Assembly (NCBI GenBank): GCA_016929905.1
Contig: JAFGHX010000057.1
Location: forward strand, 1-64,000
Length of the DNA stretch: 64,000 nt
Reading direction: 5' to 3'
Source: Kiritimatiellia bacterium
GTDB taxonomy: Bacteria > Verrucomicrobiota > Kiritimatiellia > JAFGHX01
Shown: piece after piece, positions 32,961 to 41,855 of the stretch
Layout of the letters: each line of letters begins with the position of its first letter
Position numbering within the stretch: position 1 is the first letter of the stretch
The notes under the pieces: model-generated
The model's input: the letters and a program-made list of their open reading frames with translations, nothing else
Told to the model about the DNA's origin: nothing
The model's database searches: none
Position numbers and translations under genes: made by a program

Positions 32961-35690
32961 TCAGAACGCGAACCCGACCCGCGTAATCAGCCGAGTCCAC
33001 TGGTCGAGCCAGATTTCGTTGTAGCCGTTGAGGATATCCGCATTGTGCTCGGGGGCGGGGTTGCTGGTGAGCGGCAGCTCGACCGGCGAGCCGTCGGCAC
33101 GGTGGAAGGTTTTTGCGCCGTCGTCCGAATAGGCGAACAGCTCGGCTTCGCGCACTTCCTTGTTTGCGTCGTAGGCGTAGATCGGGATCTGGACGTACAG
33201 GCGGTTGTCCGGATCGAACTGGACGCCGCGCGTCGAGCGGATGTAGTTGTAGAAGTGCGGCTGCCAGGCCCACGCCAGCGAGGGGTATTCTTCGCGGCCG
33301 CCGCTGGGAAGGAGGCCGCGGTAACCATACCCTAGCGCCTGCTCCACGTTCCGCACCCATTCGGGATTGGCCTTGCGGGCGGATTGGACGACGGCCGCTC
33401 TTGCTCCTCCGAGATCCAGCCATCTGCGCGCGTCAGCATCATAGCGGTAGAAAGCCCAGTTCTGGATCCCCTTGTCGTTGCGGCCGTAGAGGTACAGTTC
33501 CCCCTTCCGATCCTGGACGAAATTCATGTAGTTCATGAAGGGCGCGGGCAGGTCGCCAGGATGTCCTTTGCGGCCGACGAATTCGAATTCGGTGATGTCC
33601 TCGGGCCGCTTCGAAACCCAGTACAGCGTGGTGGGATGGTTTGGGGCCTCCCGGTCGCCGGACAGACCGAGCGACTCCCATGCGCCGGGCATGAACTCCG
33701 AATAGTGCGGGCAGTTGTGCTGCCCGCCCATCACGTGAATGTAGCCGGTCTTGTCCACCGCCACCGACCAGGCCTTTATCTTGATGTCACGCCCCGAGAA
33801 GATGAAATTCTCGCCGCCCATGTACACGGTCTGGACGGTGCCGTCGGGCGCCGTCTTCTTGAGATCGGCGCGGAACATCATGGCGACGTTGCCGCCGAGC
33901 CACCTCGCCGCTCCGGGATAGTCATTCGAGTACACACCCAGCGCCCGTTCGTAGTCGGCGCGGGTGATCGCGGTGCATCCCTTCCACGCTTCTCCCTCTC
34001 CCATGGCGTACGTACAACCCTTGTATGCGTCTGCGGCGGTGTAGGCGCGCGGGTTGCCGGCCTCGGGACGCTGGTCTCTCGACGGATCGTTCTGCGAACG
34101 GAAGAACAGTTTATGTTTCTTGATGACCAGTCTGCAGGCGTCGAGCGCGTCCATGAACCGCTGTTGCGCCACGAGGTCCCGGACCTCGCCCATGTAGGGC
34201 GTCGTCAGGTCCAGGCCGGCCAGGATGGGCTTTGCATAGACCTCGCCGAGCACACGGCGGACATCGCCGTTCGTTCGGTCGATGGCGAGCAGTGCCGTGA
34301 TCAGGGCGTTGCGGAACGCATCCTCGACCCGGGGCACATGCACGCCGCCGGCTTTGATGTCCTCGCGTAGCAACGCGACAAGAGTGGCGAGCGCATCCCC
34401 GGCCGCGGGGCCCAGCCGGGCGAGGGCCAGCGCGGCCGTGGCACGGTCCGCCGGGGCGACGGTCCTGCCGGCGATGCTGCTGATGAGGTGCGGTTTCGCT
34501 GCCGCAAGGATCTGGTCATCGCTCATCTTCTTCAGCACCCTTGCGGCGTCGTAGCGGGTGAGCGGATGCCGAAGCGCTCGGGCGAGGTACGGTTTGAGAA
34601 CGCCGGCGTTGGCCTCGAGACTGCCGGGCCAGCCGTAGCGGTCGAGACACAGGAACCGGAGGGCCAGGCGCTGGTCTTCCGGGGTGAGCTTGGTCAGGTC
34701 TCTGAGCTTGATGAAACGTCCGTGCAGCCGCAACTCGTCGTCCGCGAGAAGGCGGGGCCGCGTCAGCGGCTTGCCCGCGCCTGCGAGGGCGGCCGCCTCC
34801 GCTTCGCTGACGGCGCGGTCGAACAGGACAAGCCCCCGCAGCGAGCCGTCAAGCGCCTCGCATCTGGGCGGGTAAATATACCACCATCCGGAATCAGAGC
34901 CGGCGATGTACTCCCCCTTCTGCGGGGTGTAGACAATGCCCTTCTTCGAGCATACCGGCTGGCCGTTCACAAACAATGTCCCCTCGCCGTCTCTGTAGGT
35001 GTAGAGCAGGTGCTGCCAGGTTTCAGGCTCGATGCGAATGCCCGCCGCGCGCGATCCCAAAGCGTCCTCCTTCTTGTCGCTGACGACTTCGACCGCCAGC
35101 TTCTCTTTGCCGGTCAGCCGCAGGGAAATGGGCCCCGGCCGCAGGCGCCAGTCCCGCGACCAGTTGCCGAAGACATGCGTGCCGCGCGACGCGTTCGTCG
35201 GCCCAGGCCGGGGCCGTCTTACGAACACCCAGGCCCCCAGGCTGAACGCCTTGCTCCTGTACGCGGGATTGTCCGGGATTTCGACGAACTCGAACCCGCC
35301 CGAGAAATCGAGCAGGTTGCCCGCCCACGGCGTGTTGAACGCCTTGGCGTGGTTGCCCGCCGCCGCGAGATCGCGGAGTTCAGCCCCCCCGCCCTCGTCG
35401 GCGGGCCAGAAACCCACCGGCTTCAAGGCCAGCACATCGCGGTACCGAGGTTCCGCGGCGTGGATTGTCGGATTGAGCCAAACCGACAGGAGCGCAACGC
35501 TAAGTGCTCCCCAACACAAATATTGTGACGTTGGCCGGAGCCATTTTTGGCGCTGGACAAGGCGCCCGGGAGGGGCAATGCCCGCGGCGGTATTGGCCCC
35601 CCAGCCGCGCCTTGCGCGGCCCGCCGTGGCGCTCCCACCAACGTCACAATATTTGTGTTGGGGAGCACTTAGAACACGTCGCCTCATCAT
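32961..35690 (-). CDS. Exported LamG/HEAT-like/BNR protein, signal peptide split by a MITE-like insertion
   Basis: The frame encodes 909 residues. Residues 8-64 come entirely from a 171-bp inverted-repeat element. Without it the N-terminus would read MMRRRVL joined to SVALLSVWLNPTIHAAEP, a good signal peptide, so the insertion adds 57 polar residues between the basic start and the hydrophobic core and probably weakens export. Then follow a LamG-type jelly roll (about 80-290; ALKPVGFWPADEGGG, WQHLLYTYRDGEGTLFVNG), a helical repeat region with HEAT-like features (about 310-520) and a C-terminal BNR/propeller-like domain (about 560-909). It resembles secreted carbohydrate-binding proteins of PVC bacteria; no activity can be assigned. 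It is divergent from the GntR gene. Confidence 0.8.
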   Translation of the reverse strand: MMRRRVLSAPQHKYCDVGGSATAGRARRGWGANTAAGIAPPGRLVQRQKWLRPTSQYLCWGALSVALLSVWLNPTIHAAEPRYRDVLALKPVGFWPADEGGGAELRDLAAAGNHAKAFNTPWAGNLLDFSGGFEFVEIPDNPAYRSKAFSLGAWVFVRRPRPGPTNASRGTHVFGNWSRDWRLRPGPISLRLTGKEKLAVEVVSDKKEDALGSRAAGIRIEPETWQHLLYTYRDGEGTLFVNGQPVCSKKGIVYTPQKGEYIAGSDSGWWYIYPPRCEALDGSLRGLVLFDRAVSEAEAAALAGAGKPLTRPRLLADDELRLHGRFIKLRDLTKLTPEDQRLALRFLCLDRYGWPGSLEANAGVLKPYLARALRHPLTRYDAARVLKKMSDDQILAAAKPHLISSIAGRTVAPADRATAALALARLGPAAGDALATLVALLREDIKAGGVHVPRVEDAFRNALITALLAIDRTNGDVRRVLGEVYAKPILAGLDLTTPYMGEVRDLVAQQRFMDALDACRLVIKKHKLFFRSQNDPSRDQRPEAGNPRAYTAADAYKGCTYAMGEGEAWKGCTAITRADYERALGVYSNDYPGAARWLGGNVAMMFRADLKKTAPDGTVQTVYMGGENFIFSGRDIKIKAWSVAVDKTGYIHVMGGQHNCPHYSEFMPGAWESLGLSGDREAPNHPTTLYWVSKRPEDITEFEFVGRKGHPGDLPAPFMNYMNFVQDRKGELYLYGRNDKGIQNWAFYRYDADARRWLDLGGARAAVVQSARKANPEWVRNVEQALGYGYRGLLPSGGREEYPSLAWAWQPHFYNYIRSTRGVQFDPDNRLYVQIPIYAYDANKEVREAELFAYSDDGAKTFHRADGSPVELPLTSNPAPEHNADILNGYNEIWLDQWTRLITRVGFAF
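35501..35671. mobile_element. 171-bp MITE-like element with perfect 34-bp terminal inverted repeats
   Basis: The sequence at 35501-35534 (starting TAAGTGCTCCCCAACACAAA) is repeated as an exact reverse complement at 35638-35671. The ends can be read as TA target duplications flanking AGTGCTCC...GGAGCACT, as in Tc1/mariner- or IS630-type miniature elements. The 103-bp middle is GC-rich, partly palindromic and codes for no transposase. Length is a multiple of three and no stop is present in the host frame, so the host gene stays open. No related transposase is in the window. Confidence 0.85.
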
Positions 35691-35853
35691 ATTCTCCAGA
35701 TCGCGCTTCGCATGCTCTTACGCAGTGTAGTCCGATGAAAAGGCGAAAGCAAACGAATCTTCCGAAGGCCGAGACTTCTCGAGCACGTTTCAGGCTGGGC
35801 GAGCCCCCGGCGCGCTGCGCGGCGCCGGATATGACCCGCCGCTGCGAGCGGGG

Positions 35854-35877
35854 TTCTCGAGCAAGATCTCGAGTAAT
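35854..35877 (+). repeat. 12-bp tandem repeat TTCTCGAGCAAG, two units
   Basis: TTCTCGAGCAAG (35854-35865) is followed by ATCTCGAGTAAT (35866-35877). An 11/12 single unit lies at 35776-35787. The same 12-mer family recurs in reverse orientation at 44674-44709 and 44784-44807, and a 10/12 unit at 56946-56957. Confidence 0.6.
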
Positions 35878-35948
35878 CGGCAGACGCGACGGCCTTCACA
35901 TCCGCGTCACCCGCCGCCCTGCCCGACAAGAGGTGCTAGATTCCCCTC

Positions 35949-35977
35949 TTGACAACTGGTCTGATAAGTGACATAAG
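35949..35977 (+). promoter_or_regulatory. Possible promoter of the GntR gene, leaderless transcript
   Basis: TTGACA (35949-35954) is followed after 17 bp by CATAAG (35972-35977). The start codon ATG 35984 would coincide with the transcript start, so the mRNA may be leaderless; no Shine-Dalgarno is visible. The stretch 35691-35948 contains no gene but has the 12-bp TTCTCGAG repeat units described separately. Confidence 0.4.
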
Positions 35978-35983
35978 TTAGGC

Positions 35984-36685
35984 ATGCAGGCGGCGATACG
36001 GACGGTTTCGACGGCGGAAGCGGTCGTGAACCATTTCAGGGAGCGGATCGAGGCCGGCGCGCTCAAGCCCGGCGACCCGTTGCCGAGCGAGCGGATCCTG
36101 CAGCGGTCGCTGGGGATCAGCCGGTTCAGTCTGCGCGAGGGGCTGGCGCGGCTCAGTGCGCTCGGCATCATCACGATCCGGCACGGAAAAGGCGCTTTCG
36201 TCACCGACGCGGTAGACCGGGACAGCCTGGGCGGTGTGCTCACCCCCCTGTTCTCGAGCCGGGACCAGGAGACGGCGGACGAGCTGTTGGATGCCCGCGC
36301 CATCATTGAATCGCAACTCGCGACGCTGGCCGCGCGCCGGGCCGACGGGGCCGATCTGGCGCGGATTGAAGAGATCCTCGACCGCAGCGAGCGGGCCTTG
36401 GGCGACCCGGCCGCGTTCGGACGGCTGGACTACGAGTTCCACCATCAGCTCGCGATCGTGGCGAAGAACCGGTTCCTTCGCACGATGATCGAGACGCTCA
36501 CCGACCACATGACCTCGTTCCTCATCGAGCACGCCCGCAGTGCCCCGGCCCGAAAGGCGGCGCTGAACCATCATCGGCAGATCTACGCGTGCGTGGTTGA
36601 GCGCGACTCGGAGACAATTGGGCCGCGTATGACGGCACACATCATGCACTGCTGGCGCCGCTACAAGGCTGCGCGCACATCGTAG
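35984..36685 (+). CDS. GntR-family regulator, FadR/FCD subfamily
   Basis: A 233-residue protein with a winged helix-turn-helix at 8-75 (LKPGDPLPSERILQRSLGIS, FSLREGLARLSALGIITIR, HGKGAFV) and an all-helical FCD ligand domain at 95-225, with likely metal ligands in the LDYEFHHQL and HHRQIYACV segments. FCD regulators sense sugar acids, amino acids or other carboxylates and usually repress the next operon. Here an aminotransferase gene starts 18 bp downstream and is the likely target, suggesting an amino- or keto-acid effector. Confidence 0.9.
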   Translation: MQAAIRTVSTAEAVVNHFRERIEAGALKPGDPLPSERILQRSLGISRFSLREGLARLSALGIITIRHGKGAFVTDAVDRDSLGGVLTPLFSSRDQETADELLDARAIIESQLATLAARRADGADLARIEEILDRSERALGDPAAFGRLDYEFHHQLAIVAKNRFLRTMIETLTDHMTSFLIEHARSAPARKAALNHHRQIYACVVERDSETIGPRMTAHIMHCWRRYKAARTS

Positions 36686-36703
36686 AGGATACGGAGGTCA
36701 AGA

Positions 36704-37813
36704 ATGGCGAACCTGCTCGAGAACATTGACGAGGTGCTGCTCATGGGGCCGGGCCCCTCGTGTGTCCCGCCCTCCGTCTATGAGGCCATTGCCCGCAAGA
36801 CGCTCGGGCACATGGATGCGGCGTTCATCCGGATCATGGACGAGATCAAGGTTCAACTCCAGGCGCTGCTGCAGACGCGCAACCGCCTCACGGTTCCCAT
36901 GTCGGGAACCGGTTCCTCCGGGATGGAAACCTGTTTCGTGAACCTGATCGAGAAAGGGGATGCCGTCCTGATCCTGATCAACGGAGTATTCGGCAAGCGC
37001 ATGCAGGACGTCGCCGGCCGGCTCGGGGCCGAAGTCGATGCGATTGAATTCGAGTGGGGCACCCCGGTCGACGTCGAACAGGTGAACGCGAAGCTCGAGC
37101 AGAAGGCGTACAAGATCGTGGCCATCGTTCACGCAGAGACGTCAACGGGCGTGGCGAACCCGGTAAAGGAAGTGGGCGCGCGGCTGAAGGGAACCGAGAG
37201 CCTGTATCTTGTCGACGCCGTCACGAGCCTCGGCGGCATGGCGGTGGCCATGGACGAATGGGGCATCGACGCACTCTACAGCGGCACGCAGAAGTGCCTC
37301 TCCTGTCCGCCGGGGTTGGCGCCGGTCTCCTTTTCCGAGAAAGCGATGGCGGCGCTTGCGGCGCGCCGCGGCAAAGTGCCGAACTGGTACCTCGATCTGA
37401 GCATGATCACGCAGTATTGGGACGGCGCCAAGCGCGTCTACCATCATACGGCGCCGGTCAACATGCTCTACGCGCTGTACCAGGCCCTGTTCGTCATCTT
37501 CGAAGAGGGACTCGAGGCGGTCTACAAGCGGCATCAGGACTGCCACCGGGCGCTGGTTGCGGGGCTGGAGGAACTCGGGTTGCGCATGCTTGTGCCGCCC
37601 GAATCGCGGTTGCCGATGCTCAATGCCGTGCGCTGCCCGGAGAGCGTGGACGAGGCCGCCGTGCGGCAAGAGCTGCGCCGGGACCATCGCATCGAGATCG
37701 GCGCCGGGCTCGGCCCGCTGGCCGGAAAGATCTGGCGCGTCGGGCTTATGGGTCACACGGCTAGGCCAGAGTGCGTGGAGCGGCTGCTTGGGGCGTTGAA
37801 GAATACGCTTTAG
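36704..37813 (+). CDS. PLP-dependent aminotransferase, alanine-glyoxylate / serine-pyruvate family
   Basis: A 369-residue class V aminotransferase of normal length. Visible are the family opening LLMGPGPSCVPPSVYEAIA, MSGTGSSGMETCFVNLIEKGD (cofactor phosphate site), VHAETSTGVANPV, LVDAVTSLGG (aspartate against the pyridine ring) and the Schiff-base lysine in YSGTQKCLSCPPGLAPVS. It transfers an amino group between a small amino acid and glyoxylate, pyruvate or a related keto acid. GGAGG precedes the ATG and the GntR/FCD gene ends 18 bp upstream. Its stop codon TAG is the first triplet of a 19-mer that also follows the peptidase gene at 63127. Confidence 0.92.
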   Translation: MANLLENIDEVLLMGPGPSCVPPSVYEAIARKTLGHMDAAFIRIMDEIKVQLQALLQTRNRLTVPMSGTGSSGMETCFVNLIEKGDAVLILINGVFGKRMQDVAGRLGAEVDAIEFEWGTPVDVEQVNAKLEQKAYKIVAIVHAETSTGVANPVKEVGARLKGTESLYLVDAVTSLGGMAVAMDEWGIDALYSGTQKCLSCPPGLAPVSFSEKAMAALAARRGKVPNWYLDLSMITQYWDGAKRVYHHTAPVNMLYALYQALFVIFEEGLEAVYKRHQDCHRALVAGLEELGLRMLVPPESRLPMLNAVRCPESVDEAAVRQELRRDHRIEIGAGLGPLAGKIWRVGLMGHTARPECVERLLGALKNTL

Positions 37814-37874
37814 CCTGGTCTATTCATCAGAATCCACTGCGAGCGCCGATATGGCGGAATCTGAAGGATTCCGC
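37811..37874. repeat. Stop-codon 19-mer and hairpin downstream of the aminotransferase
   Basis: TAGCCTGGTCTATTCATCA (37811-37829) begins with the aminotransferase stop codon. Its reverse complement, with one change, lies at 63111-63129 where it likewise begins with the stop codon of the M42-type peptidase gene. Just after, GCGGAATC-TGAAG-GATTCCGC forms an 8-bp hairpin with a 5-nt loop, like the REP-type hairpins elsewhere. The further stretch to 38215 shows no gene. Confidence 0.5.
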
Positions 37875-38215
37875 GACCGAGGCCGATCACCTCCGCGTGA
37901 GCGGCGGCGGTACGCCGTACGCTCCACGCGGCTTGTTCGGCCCTGAATCGCCTTCTCCAATCGTAATCCGTTCTCGTCGCCGTTATCGTTCACCGATCTC
38001 GATGCACCCTCCGTCGGTCGACGAGAGCGGCGACGCGAACGGTGGACGATTTGGGAGCCATCTTCTGTTGTGCCGAACACGCTTTCGGCGCGGCAAGCCT
38101 CAGCGCTTGCCATGCTTCGGGCGTGGTGTCTCGAAACGCCCAGCCCGCCCGCCGCCGCGCGCCCCTTGATCTGCCGCCATCTGCTCGCTGAGTGCGAGAA
38201 CGATTCACCACCCAC

Positions 38216-38244
38216 TTGACATCTCAGTATATTTTGTATACTAT
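38216..38244 (+). promoter_or_regulatory. Promoter of the propeller / GntR-LacI / lyase operon
   Basis: TTGACA (38216-38221) is followed by TATACT (38237-38242, spacing 15) or TACTAT (38239-38244, spacing 17). It lies in an AT-rich island 190 bp upstream of the first gene and is overlapped by two palindromes, as expected for a repressed promoter. Confidence 0.55.
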
Positions 38245-38266
38245 CTACAAAGTAAACAATACAAAG
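38226..38266. promoter_or_regulatory. Overlapping palindromes, candidate AraR-like operator
   Basis: AGTATA-N5-TATACT (38226-38242) and TTTGTA-N7-TACAAA (38233-38251) are both perfect 6-bp inverted repeats and overlap the promoter. TACAAAG recurs at 38260-38266. The half-sites TTTGTA/TACAAA match those of the Bacillus AraR operator, and the operon encodes a regulator with AraR's unusual GntR-plus-LacI build; the spacing (7 rather than 2) differs from AraR's. Confidence 0.5.
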
Positions 38267-38274
38267 GCCTTTCT

Positions 38275-38293
38275 GGCGGGCGAGAGGCCTGCC
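38275..38293 (+). repeat. Hairpin in the operon leader
   Basis: GGCGGGC and GCCTGCC pair over 7 bp (one G-U) around the 5-nt loop GAGAG, between the operator and the first gene. Loop length and position are like the other REP-type hairpins of the window; it would lie in the 5' untranslated RNA. Confidence 0.4.
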
Positions 38294-38436
38294 CCGCTAA
38301 GTCAAACCTCCTGATCCGCGCCCCATCTGCCTGAACGGGAAGCCGTGTTCTCCCGGTTTCAGGTACCGTACGAATCCCGGGTTGCGGGCATACGCGCATG
38401 ATTGAACAACGCACCACGACAGCAGGAGGACAAGTC

Positions 38437-40689
38437 ATGAGATCGAACCGGAACCGTCCCTTTCTCGTCTCGATTCTGATCGCCCGTGTTCTGATCGCGA
38501 ACTCGCTCGGGGGGCAATCCTACTGGACCCGTCACACGATCGGCGGGGGCGGTTCCGAGTCGGCGATTGCCGTGGATCCGCGCGATTCCGACGTGGTGTA
38601 TGCCACAACGGATCTCGGCGGCATCATCAAGACCACGAACGGCGGCAAGGAATGGTTGGCGGTGAACAACAACATCGGCAATTCGAACCTCTACGATATC
38701 GAGCTGGATCCGTTGAATCCCGATACCGTCTACGTGCTCGCCTCGCTGCAGCGAGTTCGGGTCACGTGGACGAAGACCCCGCCCAACGGCGAGCTGTATC
38801 GCTCGCGCGATGCGGGCCATTCCTGGGAGAATCTGTGGTCGGAAGGCGCAAACGGGCGGCGCAGCTTTGGAATCCGGTCCTCGGAGCAGGTGCCGAACCT
38901 GTTGATCCTCCACGATCCGAGTAACCCCGGCCAGTACGACAGGGATGGCGACCGACTGTCCGACGTCATCCTGGTCGGCGGCATCGACGACTTCAAAGGC
39001 GAGGCAACCGACGTCAGGTCGGGCATCTGGCGAAGCGTCGATGAAGGCACGACCTTTGAGCAGATCGCCTTGGAGCGGCTGTCGATCGCATGCCTCTATC
39101 AGGACCCGCGCGATCCCGCAACGGTCTGGGCCGGCACCTATGCCCACGGCTTGTGGCGGAGCGACGACCACGGCCAGACCTGGCGGCCGTGCGCCAATGA
39201 GCTCGCGCGTTCCACGGTGCTGGACGTGAAGCGCAAGCCGGAGTCCAACGTTCTTTTCGCGAGCACGAACAAAGGCATCTACCGGAGCACAGAAGACGGG
39301 AGCAGCTTCGAGAAGGTGGAGATAACCAGCGTTTATAAGACGTTCACGGAATACATGAGCAAGACACTCATCTTTGACAACAGAGACAAGACGCACAATA
39401 CGATCTTCGCCGGTATCGACAGGGAGAAGAGCTGGATCAAGATCATCCGCTCGACCGACGGCGGCACGACGTGGAAGAAAACCAATGTGGAGCTCAATCC
39501 CGAGATCGCATGGTTCCGGCACGGCATAGGGGGCCGGATAAATGATTTCCAGCAGGCGCCTGACGGAGCCTTGTATGTGTCGACATGGCGGGGCGTCCGC
39601 CGATACGACCCGACCAGCGACACGTGGGAAATCCGATCCAAGGGGATCGGCAACATCGTCATCAATCGGGTTCGATTCGATCCTCGCGACCCGTCCATAT
39701 TCTACCTGGGCATGGCCGACTCCGGGCCGTACAAGAGCTTTGACAGGGGTAAGACCTGGCAATTCATCGGCGAGGGTTTCACTTTTCCCGACAAGCCGCA
39801 AAGTCACTTGCAGGCCACGCAATGGGCCATTGCCGAGACGCACCCGGATCTCGTCTATGCTTGCGGCTACATGGGATCCGGCGGAAAGACCTACGCGTGC
39901 AGGGTATTCAAGTCCGAGGATGCGGGTCAGACATGGACCGGCATCATGAACGGGTTGCCGGCGACAGGTTGGCAGCCCGGGCAAGGCACGTGGCGAACGA
40001 GGGGATTGGCGGTCGATCCGGCCGATCCGAACATCGTCTACGCCGCACTCGAGATGAAGAAAGGGGGCGGGCGCATTTACCGAACCGTGAACGGCGGCAA
40101 GAGCTGGGAACAGGTGCACAAGATGGGCAATCCGTACGCCGGCCTGGCCGTCTGCCGCAAGAACGGGCTCGTCGCGTGCGCGGGTTCGGACAAGGTCGTG
40201 CACATCAGCAGGAACAGAGGCAAAGACTGGGAAGAATCCGCGGTGATCGCCAAGGACCTGATGCAGATCTACGCCATCGACATATCGCCCACGGACCCCA
40301 ACAGAATCTGCATCGGCGTGAACCTGCAAGGCGCACATCTCAGCAAAGACGGCGGGAAGACATGGACGCATATCCTGAAGCAGTCGGATTTTGCGCCGTT
40401 CCTCGCGAATCTGGCCGTCAGCGACCGTGTGCGCGAGAACTACCCGGCCACCATCAAGGCCGTCAGATTCGATCCGACGAACCCCGACACCCTCTATGTC
40501 GGGCACTCACCGGGAGGCCCCATGGGCGTCGGTATCCTGAAGACCACCGACTCCGGCCGGACTTGGTCGCCATTCTCCGATCCGAAGCTGTTCCTGAACA
40601 AGATCCGAACGATCGACATCGACCCCAAAGGCCAGAATGTCGTCGCCGCCGGCTTGGAGGCGTACTACTATCATTACAGCGGCCAATGA
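38437..40689 (+). CDS. Exported BNR/VPS10-type propeller protein
   Basis: A 750-residue protein from ATG 38437, which has AGGAGGA 6 bases upstream; the frame is open from 38398. The N-terminus RNRPFLVSILIARVLIANS looks like a signal peptide. The rest is built of BNR/sialidase-type blades such as VVYATTDLGGIIKTTNGGKEW, LYRSRDAGHSWEN, GLWRSDDHGQTW, IIRSTDGGTTWKK, VFKSEDAGQTW and LKTTDSGRTWSP (at least eight). Similar two-propeller proteins include oligoxyloglucan- or galactan-acting enzymes (GH74-like), but I cannot see a complete catalytic pair. Its stop overlaps the regulator start (ATGA), so the three genes of this operon are coupled. Confidence 0.85.
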   Translation: MRSNRNRPFLVSILIARVLIANSLGGQSYWTRHTIGGGGSESAIAVDPRDSDVVYATTDLGGIIKTTNGGKEWLAVNNNIGNSNLYDIELDPLNPDTVYVLASLQRVRVTWTKTPPNGELYRSRDAGHSWENLWSEGANGRRSFGIRSSEQVPNLLILHDPSNPGQYDRDGDRLSDVILVGGIDDFKGEATDVRSGIWRSVDEGTTFEQIALERLSIACLYQDPRDPATVWAGTYAHGLWRSDDHGQTWRPCANELARSTVLDVKRKPESNVLFASTNKGIYRSTEDGSSFEKVEITSVYKTFTEYMSKTLIFDNRDKTHNTIFAGIDREKSWIKIIRSTDGGTTWKKTNVELNPEIAWFRHGIGGRINDFQQAPDGALYVSTWRGVRRYDPTSDTWEIRSKGIGNIVINRVRFDPRDPSIFYLGMADSGPYKSFDRGKTWQFIGEGFTFPDKPQSHLQATQWAIAETHPDLVYACGYMGSGGKTYACRVFKSEDAGQTWTGIMNGLPATGWQPGQGTWRTRGLAVDPADPNIVYAALEMKKGGGRIYRTVNGGKSWEQVHKMGNPYAGLAVCRKNGLVACAGSDKVVHISRNRGKDWEESAVIAKDLMQIYAIDISPTDPNRICIGVNLQGAHLSKDGGKTWTHILKQSDFAPFLANLAVSDRVRENYPATIKAVRFDPTNPDTLYVGHSPGGPMGVGILKTTDSGRTWSPFSDPKLFLNKIRTIDIDPKGQNVVAAGLEAYYYHYSGQ

Positions 40690-41855
40690 AAAACGTACCC
40701 GCTTACCTTTTCATCGAGAGCGAGATCCGCAAGAAGATCCGCGCGGGCGAGATCAAGCCCGGCGACAGACTTCCGGTCGAGGCGAAGCTCTCGGCTCAGT
40801 ACGGCGTGAGCCGGGCCACCTTGCGCCGTGCGCTGCGCGCGCTGCAGGCCGACGGCCACATCTTCCGGATCCCGAGCAAGGGCACGTTCATCACCGACCC
40901 CAAAGACCGTGCCCAGAACATGCTGAAGAGGAGGCAGATCGAGATTCGCCGCAGCAAGCGCGCCATTGCCGCGCTGGTCCCCTCGATCACGCTCACGCAT
41001 TACCCGCACATCATTCGCGGCGTGGAAGACGAGTGCCGCGGCAGCGGCTATCAGTTGATGATCGGCAACTTCGATGGGGACCTGATGACCGAATCGGCCT
41101 ATCTGACGGACTTCGCGGAAACCGGGGTGCGAGGCATCATCGTCGCGCCGCACTATCGCTCGCACGAGAACCCGCAGTACAAGATGCTGCTGGAGCGCGG
41201 GATCCCGCTGGTGCTGACCGACGCGACCATCGAGGGCATTGAAGCCGATCTCGTGGCGACCGACAACGAGCGGGGCGGCTACGAGGGGACCCAACGCCTC
41301 ATCGCGGCCGGGTGCAAGCGGATCGCGTTTGTTTCGGGCTGGATGTCGGTCTCCACGTCTAAGGAGCGCTTCGCCGGATTCGCCGCCGCGATGCGCGAGG
41401 CGGGCCTGCCCGTAGAAGACGCCCTGGTCCTGGAGGGCCATTTCGGCCCGATATTCGGCGGGCAAGCCTGGACGAATACGCTGGCGGGCAAGGATGTGGA
41501 CGGCGTCTTCTGCGCCAACGATCCGATCACGACCGGCCTGCTCAGAGCCATCGCCCAATCCGGCAACACGGCGTCCGCCGATCTCAGGATCGCCTCCTTC
41601 GACCGGCCGGAGATCCCCTACCCCTTCCGGCATCCGCTCACTCTGGTGGAACAGCCTGCGCATGAACTGGGAGTCGTCGCCTGTTCGCTGCTCATCAAGA
41701 GAATCAAGGCGCAGGACACCCCGCCGTCCGAGCCGACGCCGGAGCCGACCTCGGACGAGCCGCCGGGAAAGATCTGTCAGAAGATCCTGCTCGCCCCGCG
41801 CGTGAGGCAGGTGCTGCCCGCGCCGCAGCCGGCGCAGGACGGAGCACAAACGTGA
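40686..41855 (+). CDS. AraR-like chimeric regulator: GntR helix-turn-helix plus LacI/GalR ligand domain
   Basis: A 389-residue protein from ATG 40686, overlapping the propeller gene by 4 bp. Residues 1-75 form a GntR-type winged helix (YLFIESEIRKKIRAGEIKPG, LSAQYGVSRATLRRALRAL, IPSKGTFI). Residues 90-350 are a LacI/GalR periplasmic-binding fold (AIAALVPSITLTHYPHIIRG, VRGIIVAPH, GIPLVLTD, VATDNERGGYEGT, DVDGVFCANDPITTGLLRAI, SADLRIASFDRPEIPYPFRHPLT in part). This domain swap is known from AraR, the arabinose repressor. A proline/threonine-rich tail of about 40 residues (PSEPTPEPTSDEPPG) is unusual. It probably represses its own operon through the palindromes at 38226-38266 and responds to a sugar released by the neighbouring enzymes. 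Confidence 0.88.
   Translation: MKNVPAYLFIESEIRKKIRAGEIKPGDRLPVEAKLSAQYGVSRATLRRALRALQADGHIFRIPSKGTFITDPKDRAQNMLKRRQIEIRRSKRAIAALVPSITLTHYPHIIRGVEDECRGSGYQLMIGNFDGDLMTESAYLTDFAETGVRGIIVAPHYRSHENPQYKMLLERGIPLVLTDATIEGIEADLVATDNERGGYEGTQRLIAAGCKRIAFVSGWMSVSTSKERFAGFAAAMREAGLPVEDALVLEGHFGPIFGGQAWTNTLAGKDVDGVFCANDPITTGLLRAIAQSGNTASADLRIASFDRPEIPYPFRHPLTLVEQPAHELGVVACSLLIKRIKAQDTPPSEPTPEPTSDEPPGKICQKILLAPRVRQVLPAPQPAQDGAQT

Noticed and set aside
38359-40506. 715-codon minus-strand frame opposite the propeller gene
   Set aside because: BNR repeats and the Shine-Dalgarno are on the plus strand; this frame has no motifs.
39822-40685. Upstream extension of the AraR-like regulator frame
   Set aside because: The helix-turn-helix starts at ATG 40686, which overlaps the preceding stop codon; the extension is an out-of-frame reading of the propeller gene.
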